Below are positions 1 through 10,694 of a stretch of DNA of 64,000 bases, piece after piece (within the stretch, counting starts at the first letter, position 1; each line of letters starts with the position of its first letter). A program made the position numbers and the translations under genes. This DNA is from Karstenula rhodostoma CBS 690.94 (lineage: Eukaryota; Ascomycota; Dothideomycetes; Pleosporales; Didymosphaeriaceae). The notes under the pieces were generated by a model, which was given only the letters and a program-made list of their open reading frames with translations, was not told the DNA's origin and did not search any database. The DNA lies in contig MU001494.1 of the NCBI GenBank assembly GCA_010093485.1, positions 1,891,937 to 1,955,936 on the forward strand, given 5' to 3'.

Positions 1-242
1 TGGGCTTATGCTAGGCGAAGAACTTGTACTGTAAGAGTCGGTGGCGAGTCTGAGTGTGCGCTAACCATGTGAGGAAATTCTAGGTCGCATGTCTGCCAGG
101 TCGCTTGCAACGGTCGCGGCCATTCTACGCCAACGATCAGATGCAGTCCGGCCATCTGCAACAGGTTCAGGCTTCTTGGGATGTTACTTACGTTCGTGGA
201 CGATGACGAATGTTAAAGTCGACTGTGGAATGGCTGCCATTT

Positions 243-918
243 TCATGATATGCTTTGTTCCCACCGTCCGTAAGATTGCCTGGGCCGAGCGTGTGTCAAC
301 GTTGTGGTCGTTGTTGATGGAGAACGGATAGTCGATCGAGAAACAGCTGCCAGTTCACAGTACGCCTTGTTCACCATTTCGCCGCCGTCAGTTAAGCTGT
401 GACACCCCAAAACATCCTTGACTATGATGTAGTTTGAATTCGAGTCCGTATCGTAATACCAAGAAGCTCGTTCGTCCATGCCATCCTGCCCATCGATTGA
501 TATTACAACGTCGTATTTGAGTTCGACAAAGTATTGAGTTCCTGTATGGTGGTGTTCCTCTGTTCGTAGAAGCATACAAGGACGTTCTCTATGAGGACTT
601 TCCAGTAACCAGGCATTTCTTCTTCGTCACCTCCAGGTCTACACGATGCCACGATAGCGGCTGCACCATCAACAGGGGCTTTAGGGGTTGCTGCTCCAAT
701 GCGCAGTGCTTCTCTCCGTCGAACTTGTGGAGTCAGATCAGGGTATTCTCGCCAAAGAAAGCGTATTGTCTGCACCGCGCGATGTCGAAGAGTCGGACAT
801 CGGCGTCGTCTCCGAAGACTAAATCAGGTAAACTCGATGGTAGCTGGGGTACCAGGTTCGCGAAGATTAGTTGAGACAAAAACTCTAAGTTGGGAGTAGA
901 AGCGAGTAGCCACTGCAT
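243..918 (-). CDS. Unrecognised possible coding fragments
   Basis: Three overlapping minus-strand frames (733-918, 503-775 and 243-575) each hold a protein-like stretch, for example WKVLIENVLVCF and YFVELKYDVVISIDGQDG. They lie in different frames and I could not join them with convincing splice sites. The composition (acidic and aromatic residues, few low-complexity runs) is more protein-like than the surrounding frames, so a small spliced or decayed gene is possible. I recognise no domain and assign no function. The region could equally be non-coding. Confidence 0.2.
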
Positions 919-1945
919 AGGTAAACTGTCGACCGTGGTGGAAGATAAAGCTGGATCGGAGTGGACTTGTAATATTTGCGTTGTTTGGAGCAGGATCGCG
1001 CCGGTCCACGTTCGCTGCCGCTGCGTATATCCAACAGATTACTTGAGACGTCCACACGGCGCTCCCACAACGTCTCATCCATCCTTTCGCTCAGCACCCC
1101 CTCGCGTCACGCCACCCACGATGTCGCGTCACACAAGCCCTCTCGACCCACAACCTAAATCCAGCGACACCACACCCAGACCACGCGTTCGTCCTCCCTC
1201 CCATCCTACAAGAACTGGTGGCCAAGATTTCATTTCCGGGACCCAGGCCTCAATTTAAGCATATCTCTTCCCGCGCCCGCTAATTTCGCTGAGGAGGCGT
1301 CGTCCATATACAAGGGCCCCGGGTGCCACGCGGCCTCGTGCGACTACGCCATAGCACTACGCCCCCGGCTCCTGCCTGCCAGCCGAGATGATGCGGGGTC
1401 AGGTTGAGGTTATTCTGACGTTGGTGAGGGTTGTGCGGACGTTAGAGGGAGATGAGGGGAGGTTTGGCTCGTGGTTTGTTGGTAGTTGACTTTTTGACGG
1501 GGCGCTACTGGGGAGGTGGAAGGGACGTGTGGCGATGGATGACGTCTGCGAAACAGGATGCGTGGATTGGGATTTTGCGCACTGAGGGCGACATGGTTGC
1601 ACTTGAAAACGAGCTGTTGCGCGCTGCCAGCGCGAAATGGATGCCTCCGATACGACTAGGCATCAATAAGGCCAGACAAGTGGAAAAGGCCTGACGCTTG
1701 TTTTAGCTCAAGTCGCAACAAAGCGTGGATGCAAAGCCAACGGACAGATATCAGAAAAGTTAAGCTGAGGAAACATCACAGTGAAGCAGGCGGCACAGAC
1801 ATTGAGGTCAAGTTTGAATTGTCTACTACAATCTTCTACGCATCCATTACCACTCGACACCTAATCCCCGTTTCTAACGAACCCGAACGCAAATTCGTGC
1901 AAAGTCATAGCCGGCCGGAAGACAAGCTCAATTGGAAGATGACAT
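919..1945. other. Gene-free stretch
   Basis: No frame here looks like a conserved protein. The stretch is C-rich on the plus strand around 1080-1240 and G-rich around 1400-1500, which creates long spurious open frames. It lies downstream of the wall-protein gene, whose stop is at 1946. Confidence 0.5.
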
Positions 1946-2831
1946 TTACAAGAAGAGAGCAGCGAAAGCACCGAGACCGGCAACGAAGCCAGCGGCGCTG
2001 TTGAAGGAAGCTCCACCAGTGAAGTACTCAGTAGAAGTAGGCTTGCTGGGGTATCCAGTACCGGCGGGTGCGGTGCCAGCGGGTGCGGTGCCAGCGGGTG
2101 CGGTGCCAGCAGGGGGTGCCGGGGCGTATCCGGTACCGGCGGGCGCAGACGGGTAAGGCGCAGCCGGGACTGAAGGCGCCGGGGCACTGGAGTAAGGGGC
2201 CGGAGCAGCCGAAGACGCAGTGCCTGCGGGAGGGGCGGGAACGTATCCGGGACCGGAGGGGACACCAGGCGCGTAACCTGAAGGTGTTGGGTGAGGAATT
2301 GTTACAGTGATAGTAGTTTGGGTTGTGCACTCACTGCTGGGAGCGGGGACGGCAGTGCTGTAGACGGGGGTCTCCGGGACGGAGGGGACCGACGACGGGA
2401 CCTCGTATCCAGGCTTGGAGCTAGACTCCGCCGGCACTTCCGGGACGTAGGAAGAGGGGGAAGGAGTCTCAACTGGGGCCTCGGGCACCTAATTGTGAAT
2501 GAGCGAGTGTTACTTGTTATCCGAAGTAGTTCGAGCTTACCTCAGGGGTCTCCGAAGGGGTTCCGTATCCCGGAGTCTCGACGGGGACGGAGACGGAGCT
2601 GCTGACCTCAGGGGTCTCCTCACCGTAAGACGGGACGGTGGAGGAAACCTCAACTGGGGTAGAGGCAGAGTAGACCGGGACCTCAGGAGTGGGGGTCACA
2701 GCAGGGTAGGAGACCGCGGGGGTGGTCTCCTCTCCGGTGCCGTATCCAGCACCGTAGTTGGGCGGGGCCGCTCCGTAGGAGGGGGCCGCGATGGCGGCGG
2801 TGAAAAGGGTGGCGGCAATGAAGGAGCGCAT
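1946..2831 (-). CDS. GPI-anchored Pro/Ser/Thr-rich cell-wall protein
   Basis: Two exons, 2831-2541 and 2488-1946, are joined by a 52-bp GTAAGC...TTAG intron at 2489-2540 that keeps frame; the product is 277 residues. The first ~17 residues (MRSFIAATLFTAAIAAP) are a signal peptide. The body is Pro/Ser/Thr/Val-rich with repeated TPEV and PAGTA blocks and one short SECTTQTTITVTI segment typical of fungal wall proteins. The last ~20 residues are small and hydrophobic (AAGFVAGLGAFAALFL), as in a GPI-attachment signal. Role inferred: structural or adhesive wall glycoprotein on the plasma membrane or wall. No catalytic domain is visible. Confidence 0.82.
2064..2108 (-). repeat. 15-bp tandem repeat in wall-protein gene
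   Basis: Three exact copies of a 15-bp unit (gcgggtgcggtgcca on the plus strand) encode consecutive PAGTA pentapeptides near the C-terminus of the wall protein. Related imperfect units surround it. In-frame units of this kind commonly vary in number between isolates by slippage. Confidence 0.85.
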
Positions 2832-5800
2832 GTTGGCGGATTGATAAAGTAATAAAACTTGTGGGTAGGAGAGCGTTGGTTGGAGGGTTGGCGGAGGTTG
2901 TATTAATGAATGTAAGTTGTTTAAAACGACTGGACGACCGAAGGGTCAGGTAGGACTTGAGCTGGTAGATTGGCTTGAGAGAAGTGAAGAAAGAAAGCGA
3001 AGGCGAGCGCAATGAATCTTATGTAGCATAGGGAGATTACGGGCGCCGCAGTGCGGCCGGAGACAGGCGCCCCATTCGAAAGGAGAGAAACAGCGGGCAC
3101 CAGGGGAAAACGGATTTCGGGCCCTGCGAGCGGTCTTGGCGGTGCATTGACTAGCGCAGGAACCATGCAATCCTGCAGCACGGTGGCCAGTCGATGGGCT
3201 CGAGCCCCTGATGCTACGCCGAGAGAGGCAGTTCTGGCTGGCGATGTGCACAGTGGCGGTCGTATTTCCAGATGGACGAGGGTGTGCCAGAGGCCTATCG
3301 GTTGCTGGGTCGAGCCTCGCTCATCGCGGTGCTGAGTGCTCAGCCGGGCGGCTATTGCGAATGCCGGGGTGCCTATGGCGCTCGTCGACTACGATGCGCA
3401 CAGCACGGCGTATAGATGACTCGTCGGCGCCCTCCACACTGTTGCTGGTGCGTTGGTGGTGGCCCAGGCCGGCTCCGTGTGTGGTTGGTGTTGTTCGCTG
3501 GCTGCGCCTTGGCCCAACGCAGTCTAGGCCCGGCTGAGGTGCGGCCGGCCTCCGGCGTGTGCGCTCGCTCCTCCCCAGCGCCCAGCGCGTCAACAGTCCA
3601 GGTGAAAGTGACGCGAAGAGGCAAACACGGAAACAACATGGGGCCGCCCTGGTACTGCTGATCATTGCTCATTTTCGGGAACTGCACTCTGTCACCCATC
3701 CACTGCCGGCCGCCTCTCCCCACCAGCGTCGCGGATTGTCAAAATCACCGGCCATCTCTTCCTTGCGCCCGCGCCGATGCTGTGCGGCGGTGTTTCGGCG
3801 GAGATTTACCATCGTGGCCACCTGCATCCTCGCGCCAGAGTGCAGTGGCAGCGCCCTCGATGCCCTTGTCGCTGCCACAACTTGTGACCGCCAATTCTCC
3901 CGGGCGACTTCAAGCTTCTGCACGCCCGTCGCCGAGTCACACAGCGACACGCTGCGTCCTGACTCCTCCGCCGGACCCGCCCAAATCTCTATCGCGCGCA
4001 CGTTTAGTGGAGATTAAGCATGACTGCGGGTTATAAGGCTAACCATCCATCTGCATTCGCTTGCCCGTTTGGGGCGAAGCTTCTTGCTCCTGGTCGAAAG
4101 GCGCCGAGCCTCATTTCGGTTGTCGACCTCTCTTGTTGCGTCCCTCGTGTCGTGCAGAAAGGCGGGGAGCAGCAGTCGTTCCTCACCGCCAAACATTGCA
4201 CCACGTCTCAGCCTTCGAGCTACCCGAATGTCAAGTCGATACATGCCCCTACGCCTTCAAGTCGTGCTGGCGTACATGTCGTCGTGCACACTCTGTATAA
4301 CCAGTCATCAACATCCACCCCAAATGGGGCGCGAGATCGAGAACGCAATCGCCCCAGTGCAAATCGCCACAAGGAATCATGTTTCCCCTGCCAAGGAACG
4401 TCGATCATGGCCATATCGGAGCGCTTATTTTGATATCAGGCTGTTTATGGGTCTCGGGACGAACGCTTCAGGCGACGCGAAATACGACAATAATCCTTCC
4501 GTTCACTTGTGATTGTGCAACGGCACATTGGACGCTTGGGCTGCTTGGTTGGGTCTGGACGTGGGCATTGAGTTCATCTGTTTTAATTTTGCGGCTTGTT
4601 ATAGGAGACGCTATGGCGCCTCGATCCATTTGCCATCCAAGTCAGGGTTCTTACCTGCCCCCTTCGACATGTTATTGATGCGCTGAACCAGTCTTTGACC
4701 CGAATACACAGTATCCAACATCCACCGATCTTCTCCCTACATTCCAACCCATCCGACCGCGACACTCCCCGGCTCTCTATCCACGTTTCGACGACAGATC
4801 CGCGCACGCGATCGACATGCGGCCTTGCGTGATTCGCCCACGACCGTCCACTGTGCTCACTCCTCAGCCGCATCGTTCTTCCGCGCGATCTGGATTCTGA
4901 ACTGTTCCGTCCCAGACTGCTGCCAATCCCACACGATCATTTGCAAAACTCCATGTCCTGTACGAGTTGCGCTGCTGTCAAACTGTGTCCGCAGCTGGCT
5001 CAGCCTCGCGAGTCTTGATTTGAAATGCGAGCCCACCTCACTCCCTCGACCAGAAGGTGTTGGTGATCAAGGGGCAATTGGCGTCGTCGCACACCACGGC
5101 CTTTCCAGGTCACCATGGCCTTGTCCGCGTTCAGCGTCACAAAACTCATCGCGTTGCTCAACTTTCCCCATTAGGATGCCATAGTAGGAAGCCACGGTAC
5201 ATCTTGACCCAGGCAGGTGTCGCACTCTTTCTTTATCTAAGTCCAATCACGTCAAACTCAATACTTTCTCCTGCGTCGTCACGATTGCTAGGGGAATCGA
5301 GTTTGGAGACTTCGGTTCATAACCTTTATAGTGCCATCACTGCCGTATCCGACGTCCGCTCCATCATGCAGATCAGTTTACCCTCCCGCTTCTAGTCTCG
5401 CTTCGCTTTGGCGCAATAATTCTTGGTCCTACGGAGGAATCCTCAGACACTCACTCTGTCTCTCCGAGGGATATACTGGAGGAAGCCGCTGCCTGGGGAT
5501 GCCTGATAGATAACCGCTAGGATATACCATTCCCATCTACGTGCTACCATTTGGAGTTACAAACACTTACATGCTCTGCATGAGATGGAACCCCGGAGCT
5601 GCGATCTACTAATGTTATCCAGGTATCCCATTCGATTTGTCCCCCGATATCCGCTTGAGACCGTCTGCTCCGCTTCGTACCATACTTCTCGTGAAGTGGC
5701 TTACAATGCTCCACTCAAGCCTTGGACATCCAATGAAGCCCACGCAAGCTTTCGACATGAAGCTTTGACAAACGAATGATCAGAAATGCTCCTCGTGGCA

Positions 5801-6051
5801 ACATTTTTCGCATGCCAGATCCTCCACCCTAAATGCTTGTGGGGTGTTAGACGCTGCAACAGCGGTTACATGGATTTGCCTTGCCGTCCTGAGCGAGGAA
5901 CTTTCGCTGTGTCATCTGAGAATCGTCTGTGCGACGGTTCCTGCACAGCTACGAACAGACTAATCTCCACACGTACTAACGGTCATTGGCGATTCAGGTA
6001 TATTCTCTCGAAGAAAGAACAATCGCTCTATCCCAGATCCGAAACAAGGCC
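2832..6051. other. Long gene-poor stretch
   Basis: More than 3 kb without a frame I can defend as coding. The first few hundred bases are the promoter of the wall-protein gene. The rest contains only short overlapping frames of low-complexity Arg/Ser/Pro composition on both strands. I saw no splice-joined conserved domain, tRNA or terminal repeats. Confidence 0.5.
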
Positions 6052-6949
6052 TCATTCACCACCAAAGAGGATATCGAAACCTTCCGACCAATCCTCGGCC
6101 TCTACCTCGCACGCGATATGCTCATATCTCCAAGGTCCTGGGCCGGTAAAATCAGGCCTGTTCAAGACAAACAAGTTGCGTCCCGTTCTCCACATCTTGT
6201 AATCAGTAACGATGAGGTCAGCGCCCATGCGATTGTAACAAATCCCCATTCCAAGATGACCATACCGGTTGGGAATCTGCTCAGGCGCCATGTGGCCTTC
6301 TTTGGTATAGGTGCCCGGAAAAGCCAATCCTTCCCAGGGCTCTACATCACCCGCCCCCGGTACGATTGCATGTCGTTGTCGCAGCTTGTTCAGCACGCAC
6401 ACGACATCCCCGACTAATATAGGCCCATCTGCGCTTGTAAGGACGTACTTGTACCGCCGTGCGCCTTTGCGTTGGATCTCGATATGCCAGGACGGCGTCG
6501 AAGGCCGCGACGCATGCATTGTCGCCCAGAAGGCACTGCTAATCTCGACCGCGATGCCGTCCTGTAATAAACAAACGGGTTGGTCGCTCACAACGCCTAG
6601 GTGCCGCCTAAACACGGGATTTGGCTCCAGAGCTACGAGTTCACGCCTCGGTGCTTCCGCATCGAAGTAGTGGTACACTGCTCTTTCGCTCGTGACGCGC
6701 AGCGTGGGCGCATACAACCCACCGCGGATACCGGCACTTGGGGGCCATTCAGTCCCCGTAGGCAATAAGTATTCTGCATGCCAGGTGACGCGGCGGATGG
6801 TGCGCGACGTGCAGATAGTGCTGTTCCACGTTTTGCAGACTAGGCGGAGAGAAAGGAGCGCGGCAGCGCTGCGGGGAGGGATAGAGAAGAAACAGGATTG
6901 TGTCGAGGAGCTCGTATGTAAACAGGGCGCGGGCGATAGCAGAATCCAT
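6052..6949 (-). pseudogene. F-box protein gene with one-base frameshift
   Basis: From an ATG at 6949 the frame reads MDSAIARALFTYELLDTILFLL, the first half of an F-box. It then runs out of register. One base over, the frame continues SAAALLSLRLVCKTW, the second half, and stays open to a stop at 6052. The span is 898 nt, one base over a multiple of three, which fits a single inserted base near 6881-6890. Repaired, the product would be about 298 residues: an F-box linking substrates to SCF ubiquitin ligases, then an unrecognised substrate-binding region. No intron with valid borders fixes the frame. Either the locus is a recent pseudogene or the base is a sequencing error. An uninterrupted 372-residue frame from 7170 exists but lacks the F-box start. 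Confidence 0.68.
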
Positions 6950-7754
6950 GAGTGAGTTTGGGATGGATTGTGGGTGTATCTGGACTGGTGACGTTCGTGG
7001 GTATATTGCGTTGTTTTGTACGCGGTGGTTCTTGTCAATTTGGGTCGTGTTTTTGGGGGTCTCCAAGGTTTTAGCAGCTCAGCGCGTACGTTGCTTTTAA
7101 GTGTTGGATTGAGTCTAGGCTGCGCTGCTGGAGGCATCGCGTCATGCGTCATCCTAGTCGCAGGATGCATGGTCTGGCTTTCGGCCGTATCCCGGCAGCA
7201 GGGGACACGGAGATGCTACACAATCCGTGCAGGGTCGTAGTCGTGTGCTGCAGTTAGCATTGCAGCTTTCATTGAGAGGTGCATTTAACAACACCGGAGA
7301 TTTCCTAAACATAGAGAGCAAGGTTGGTGCTGGGATCATGATCAATGGAACCCGGACGTTTGATTGGGGAATTGGTCTACGCTTTCTCACTGCACATACG
7401 TTCATACGGCTCTTCGGCGTGCGACTACATCTTGAGCGGGTCTACAGAAGCATGGTGGGTTGACGGTCAAGACGCTCTTGTGTTTGAGGTGGGGACTGAG
7501 AACGAAATGGATCCTGGAGATTTGTTAGAACTGTCAGACCGTAGGAACACCTTTCTTCTGGCTTGTTTATCGCAACCTGGTGTCTTTGCTATGGAAACTC
7601 ATTTACTCTTCTTATAAGGAAAAATTATTTTAGTGCTAAGAAGACACTTGAATCACGGTTCTTCCTCTGCTAAGCTTGGTCTAATTTATTCAGAGCTCTA
7701 TCTGTAATCTCGAAGAGGGAATGTCGCAAACGTCTCCATGTTCCGCAGAATTCG
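6950..7754. other. Promoter-side stretch of F-box gene
   Basis: No further gene recognised. It contains the upstream region of the F-box gene and ends at the transposon-like element beginning at 7757. Confidence 0.5.
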
Positions 7755-7756
7755 TA

Positions 7757-7976
7757 CTGTGGTCGCAGCCCTATCTTTTGGCAGTAGGTCCCCCGGAGCA
7801 GGGATACTATAATACAATAAAGATATAGTAAGGCTATAAGCTATATCTAAATAGGATAATAGGAAGCATTTTTAGGACTAGATTGTATTATTAATTAGTG
7901 AGCTTATATTATTTTACCCTTTTTTAAAACCGGGCCAAGAAGTCACTACTGCCAAAAGATAGGGCTGCGACCACAG
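7757..7976. mobile_element. MITE, Tc1/mariner-like, 220 bp
   Basis: Perfect 31-bp terminal inverted repeats lie at 7757-7787 (starting CTGTGGTCGCAG) and 7946-7976 (ending CTGCGACCACAG). They are flanked by TA dinucleotides at 7755-7756 and 7977-7978, the expected TA target duplication of Tc1/mariner/Fot1-type elements. The ~158-bp interior is strongly AT-rich (7801-7927), has no coding capacity and is much poorer in GC than its surroundings. This is a non-autonomous element that would need a transposase supplied elsewhere. It sits about 130 bp upstream of the next gene's ATG. Identical arms suggest recent insertion. Confidence 0.9.
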
Positions 7977-8103
7977 TACATATCGGGTATTTCGGCTAGA
8001 TGCGGGGAACAGCTTGCCTAATTAAGCTACCTAACAGAATACTACAGACAACCTCCCATCAATCCAACGTCGATCGCGTCAACCTTGATTAAACACCACA
8101 ACC

Positions 8104-9198
8104 ATGTTTACCGTACTATCCGACAAAAACGTCCAGCAAATTCTCAGAAACCTGTCCCCCAGCGAACTCGATACCCTGACCCACGCCCTCGAGAAAGCCT
8201 TCATACAGTACTCCACACAAAATGACCACCAATACCAACCCCACCGCGTAGCCGTCACCCGCCCAACCGGCCAAGTCAGCCTCTTCATGCCCGCGACAAC
8301 AGAAAACCTAGTCGGCGTCAAGATCATCAGCGTCGCCCCATCTCCGGATCCCTCCACCCTCGCACCAGGCGCAAAACCCCAGGCCGGCTTGAAGAGCGCA
8401 TTGACGCTGTGCGACGACGTTGGAAACGCCATCGGTGTTTTAAACGCCGCGGAGCTGACGGGCTTTCGCACGGCGCTGGGTTCGATGCTGCTGTACAAGA
8501 CGCGGCAGCATACCGCGAACATTGTTGTTTTTGGTGCGGGGAAGCAGGCGCTGTGGCATGTGTGGCTTGCGGTGCTTCTTCGGGGGAAGGACATAGCGCG
8601 GGTGACTATCGTGAATCGGTCGGGCGGGAGGGCGCGGGAGCTGGTGGAGACGCTCACGGGTGGTGCGGGATGGCCTTCGCATGTGGATTTGAGCGTGGTC
8701 GAACCGTCTCAGGAGAAAGAGTTGGAGAAAGTGGTCGTGGAGGCTGATGTCGTTTTCTGCACGACGGGCAGCAAGGCGCCGCTGTTCCCTGCGTCTTATC
8801 TCACGTCTGAAAGCGCGCGGAAGAAGGCGAGGTATGTTGCTACCATAGGCTCGTATCGCCTTGACATGGCGGAGCTTGATCCTGAGCTGTTGAGGAAGAT
8901 GGCGGATCCGTCCGGCGAGTTTGCGAGTCAGGTCTGGCAGGGATCGATTGTTGTTGATACTCGAGAGGGGTGTTTGCAAGAGGCTGGAGAGCTGGTTAGC
9001 TCGGGTGTGGTAGCCGAGAAGTGGCTGGAGGTCGGTGCTATCAAGGACAGTAGCTCTCCTGATATGGATGACTGGCTCAGGAACGGTTTTGTGATTTACA
9101 AGAGCGTGGGTATTGGTATTATGGATCTTGCTATTGGAAGTGCTCTGCTGGATCTCGCTCAGGAGAAGAATATTGGCTTGACAGTTGAGGACTTTTGA
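8104..9198 (+). CDS. Ornithine cyclodeaminase / mu-crystallin family protein
   Basis: A single-exon 364-residue protein, close to the usual family length. The N-terminal half has the family pattern GVKIISV (about residue 71) and AELTGFRTA (about 116-124), where substrate-binding Lys and Arg lie. A Rossmann NAD(P) site follows as VVFGAGKQA (141-149). The family includes ornithine cyclodeaminase (ornithine to proline plus ammonia), ketimine reductases and related imine or amino-acid dehydrogenases; substrate cannot be told from sequence. The start at 8104 is preceded by ACCACAACC, a good fungal context. Probably cytosolic. A MITE lies in its promoter. Confidence 0.9.
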   Translation: MFTVLSDKNVQQILRNLSPSELDTLTHALEKAFIQYSTQNDHQYQPHRVAVTRPTGQVSLFMPATTENLVGVKIISVAPSPDPSTLAPGAKPQAGLKSALTLCDDVGNAIGVLNAAELTGFRTALGSMLLYKTRQHTANIVVFGAGKQALWHVWLAVLLRGKDIARVTIVNRSGGRARELVETLTGGAGWPSHVDLSVVEPSQEKELEKVVVEADVVFCTTGSKAPLFPASYLTSESARKKARYVATIGSYRLDMAELDPELLRKMADPSGEFASQVWQGSIVVDTREGCLQEAGELVSSGVVAEKWLEVGAIKDSSSPDMDDWLRNGFVIYKSVGIGIMDLAIGSALLDLAQEKNIGLTVEDF

Positions 9199-10694
9199 AC
9201 AGGTCTAGTGCTACATTTCGAAGGACAATGAAGGGCGAACAAATTCCGACGGGCAAAGGGGTATATCATAGAGGTAGAACAAAGCAAAGTAAAGGTCGTA
9301 TATAGAGTAGGAACAGCGCATCACCTTCCGTCAACCAAGTACACAGATTACGACATAGTGCTCTCCCAAACCAAACAGTAGTGCTTCACCAACCTAGCCA
9401 TCAATCTGGTCCGCTTCTCTCGGCGCCAGGTTCAGCTGACTATCGTCCTGACTCCATCGCAAACAACCACAACAACAGCAACACACCATGCATCTCGTCT
9501 GAAGCTGAACGTCAGTCCGTGATGGAGCTCATCCATGGCAAAGGCATGGCTCATATAGGCAAAGCCGGTAGCTGCAAAGAAATAACAATTTGGACTGCTT
9601 CCAACCGCCAATACATGAACTAGCTATCTTAATTTAAAGTAGTAATATCATGACGACCAACTCCCCTTCCGTGCATGTGTCTAACCCAGCGTCTTCCTAA
9701 GCCTGGAAAGAGCCAACAGATTCGTAGCCGGTGTATGCAGGGCAAGAGCAAGCGCGAGAAGAAAAAAACGGTTGGTGAAGCAGGCAAGGAGGTGGATCAG
9801 CGACCCATACAGCTCAACCCCGCTATTACCTCGATATTACAAGCCATCTCGCACTCGTGCGCTTCGCAAGGCCGGATATCGATGCTGGGGTGAGGCGAGG
9901 GGTTGTAAGTACCTCCCTTATCCACCCCACCATCGCATGCATACATACATACAATGTTGTTCTACGCACAACTACACCTACCTAGTCCACCAAAGCCCCA
10001 AGTCTTCCTCAAAACCCTCGCCAACCACCGCCTCTCCCACGATACCGCCTTCCTGCACTGCATCCCCTGCACCGTCTCCGATCTGCTGTCGCCCACCAAC
10101 AATGGTAAGCCCGGCCGCAAAACACTTCCCCACCTGCGCATTACCCGCCGGCAGAACCCTGTTCTTCTTCCATCGCTCTGTCGCTTGGACGGCGACCATA
10201 GGCGTCGGGGCGGAAGATTCCGGATGGGTGGGCGGACGAGAGCGTATGCGGAGGGATCTGGGGGTGTAAGGGAAAGGCATGTGATACTCAGACTGTGGGT
10301 GCTCGTGTGGTTGCGTTTATGGTGCGCGGGACGGGAGACGTGGCGGGAGACGATAGATGGGTAGGAAGAGGTAGGGGTGGGATATGGTCGAGGGACACTT
10401 GATGCGGGTTATGTGGATCGACGGGGCGGGGTCTGCTAAGTTCGAAGAGTCGGAGTGTGCGATAATAGCCTAGTGGATGGGGAATGGGTCGGCTGGTCTC
10501 GACCACCGTCTGAGCATTACAATGATGTAGATTGTTATGGTATCTTACAGTAATAGTACAATACGATGCAGTACAGTCCAGTCGTCCATCCAATCCCACT
10601 ATACATACACAAAATAAAACGCCGCGCCATGGTCGCTTCCCTGCACCCAACACGCCAGAATGATGATGTTACACTGTCTTCTCACGCCGAGAAC
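9199..10694. other. Intergenic stretch with one doubtful small ORF
   Basis: Mostly non-coding. A 4-bp CATA microsatellite sits near 9938-9953. The frame 9954-10364 (136 codons) starts at an ATG and has C-ended codons over about 9990-10100 (residues QVFLKTLANHRLSHDTAFL), then becomes basic and low in complexity. I do not recognise it; it may be a small orphan gene or a decayed exon, at about one chance in five. Confidence 0.4.

Noticed and set aside
2832..6051. Series of 100-150-codon frames on both strands
   Set aside because: Mutually overlapping, Arg/Ser/Pro-rich, no start context or splice-joined domain; typical random frames in GC-rich DNA.
6052..7170. Uninterrupted 372-codon frame as the F-box gene model
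   Set aside because: Its first ~95 residues are low-complexity and non-homologous, and it skips the true first half of the F-box found one frame over.
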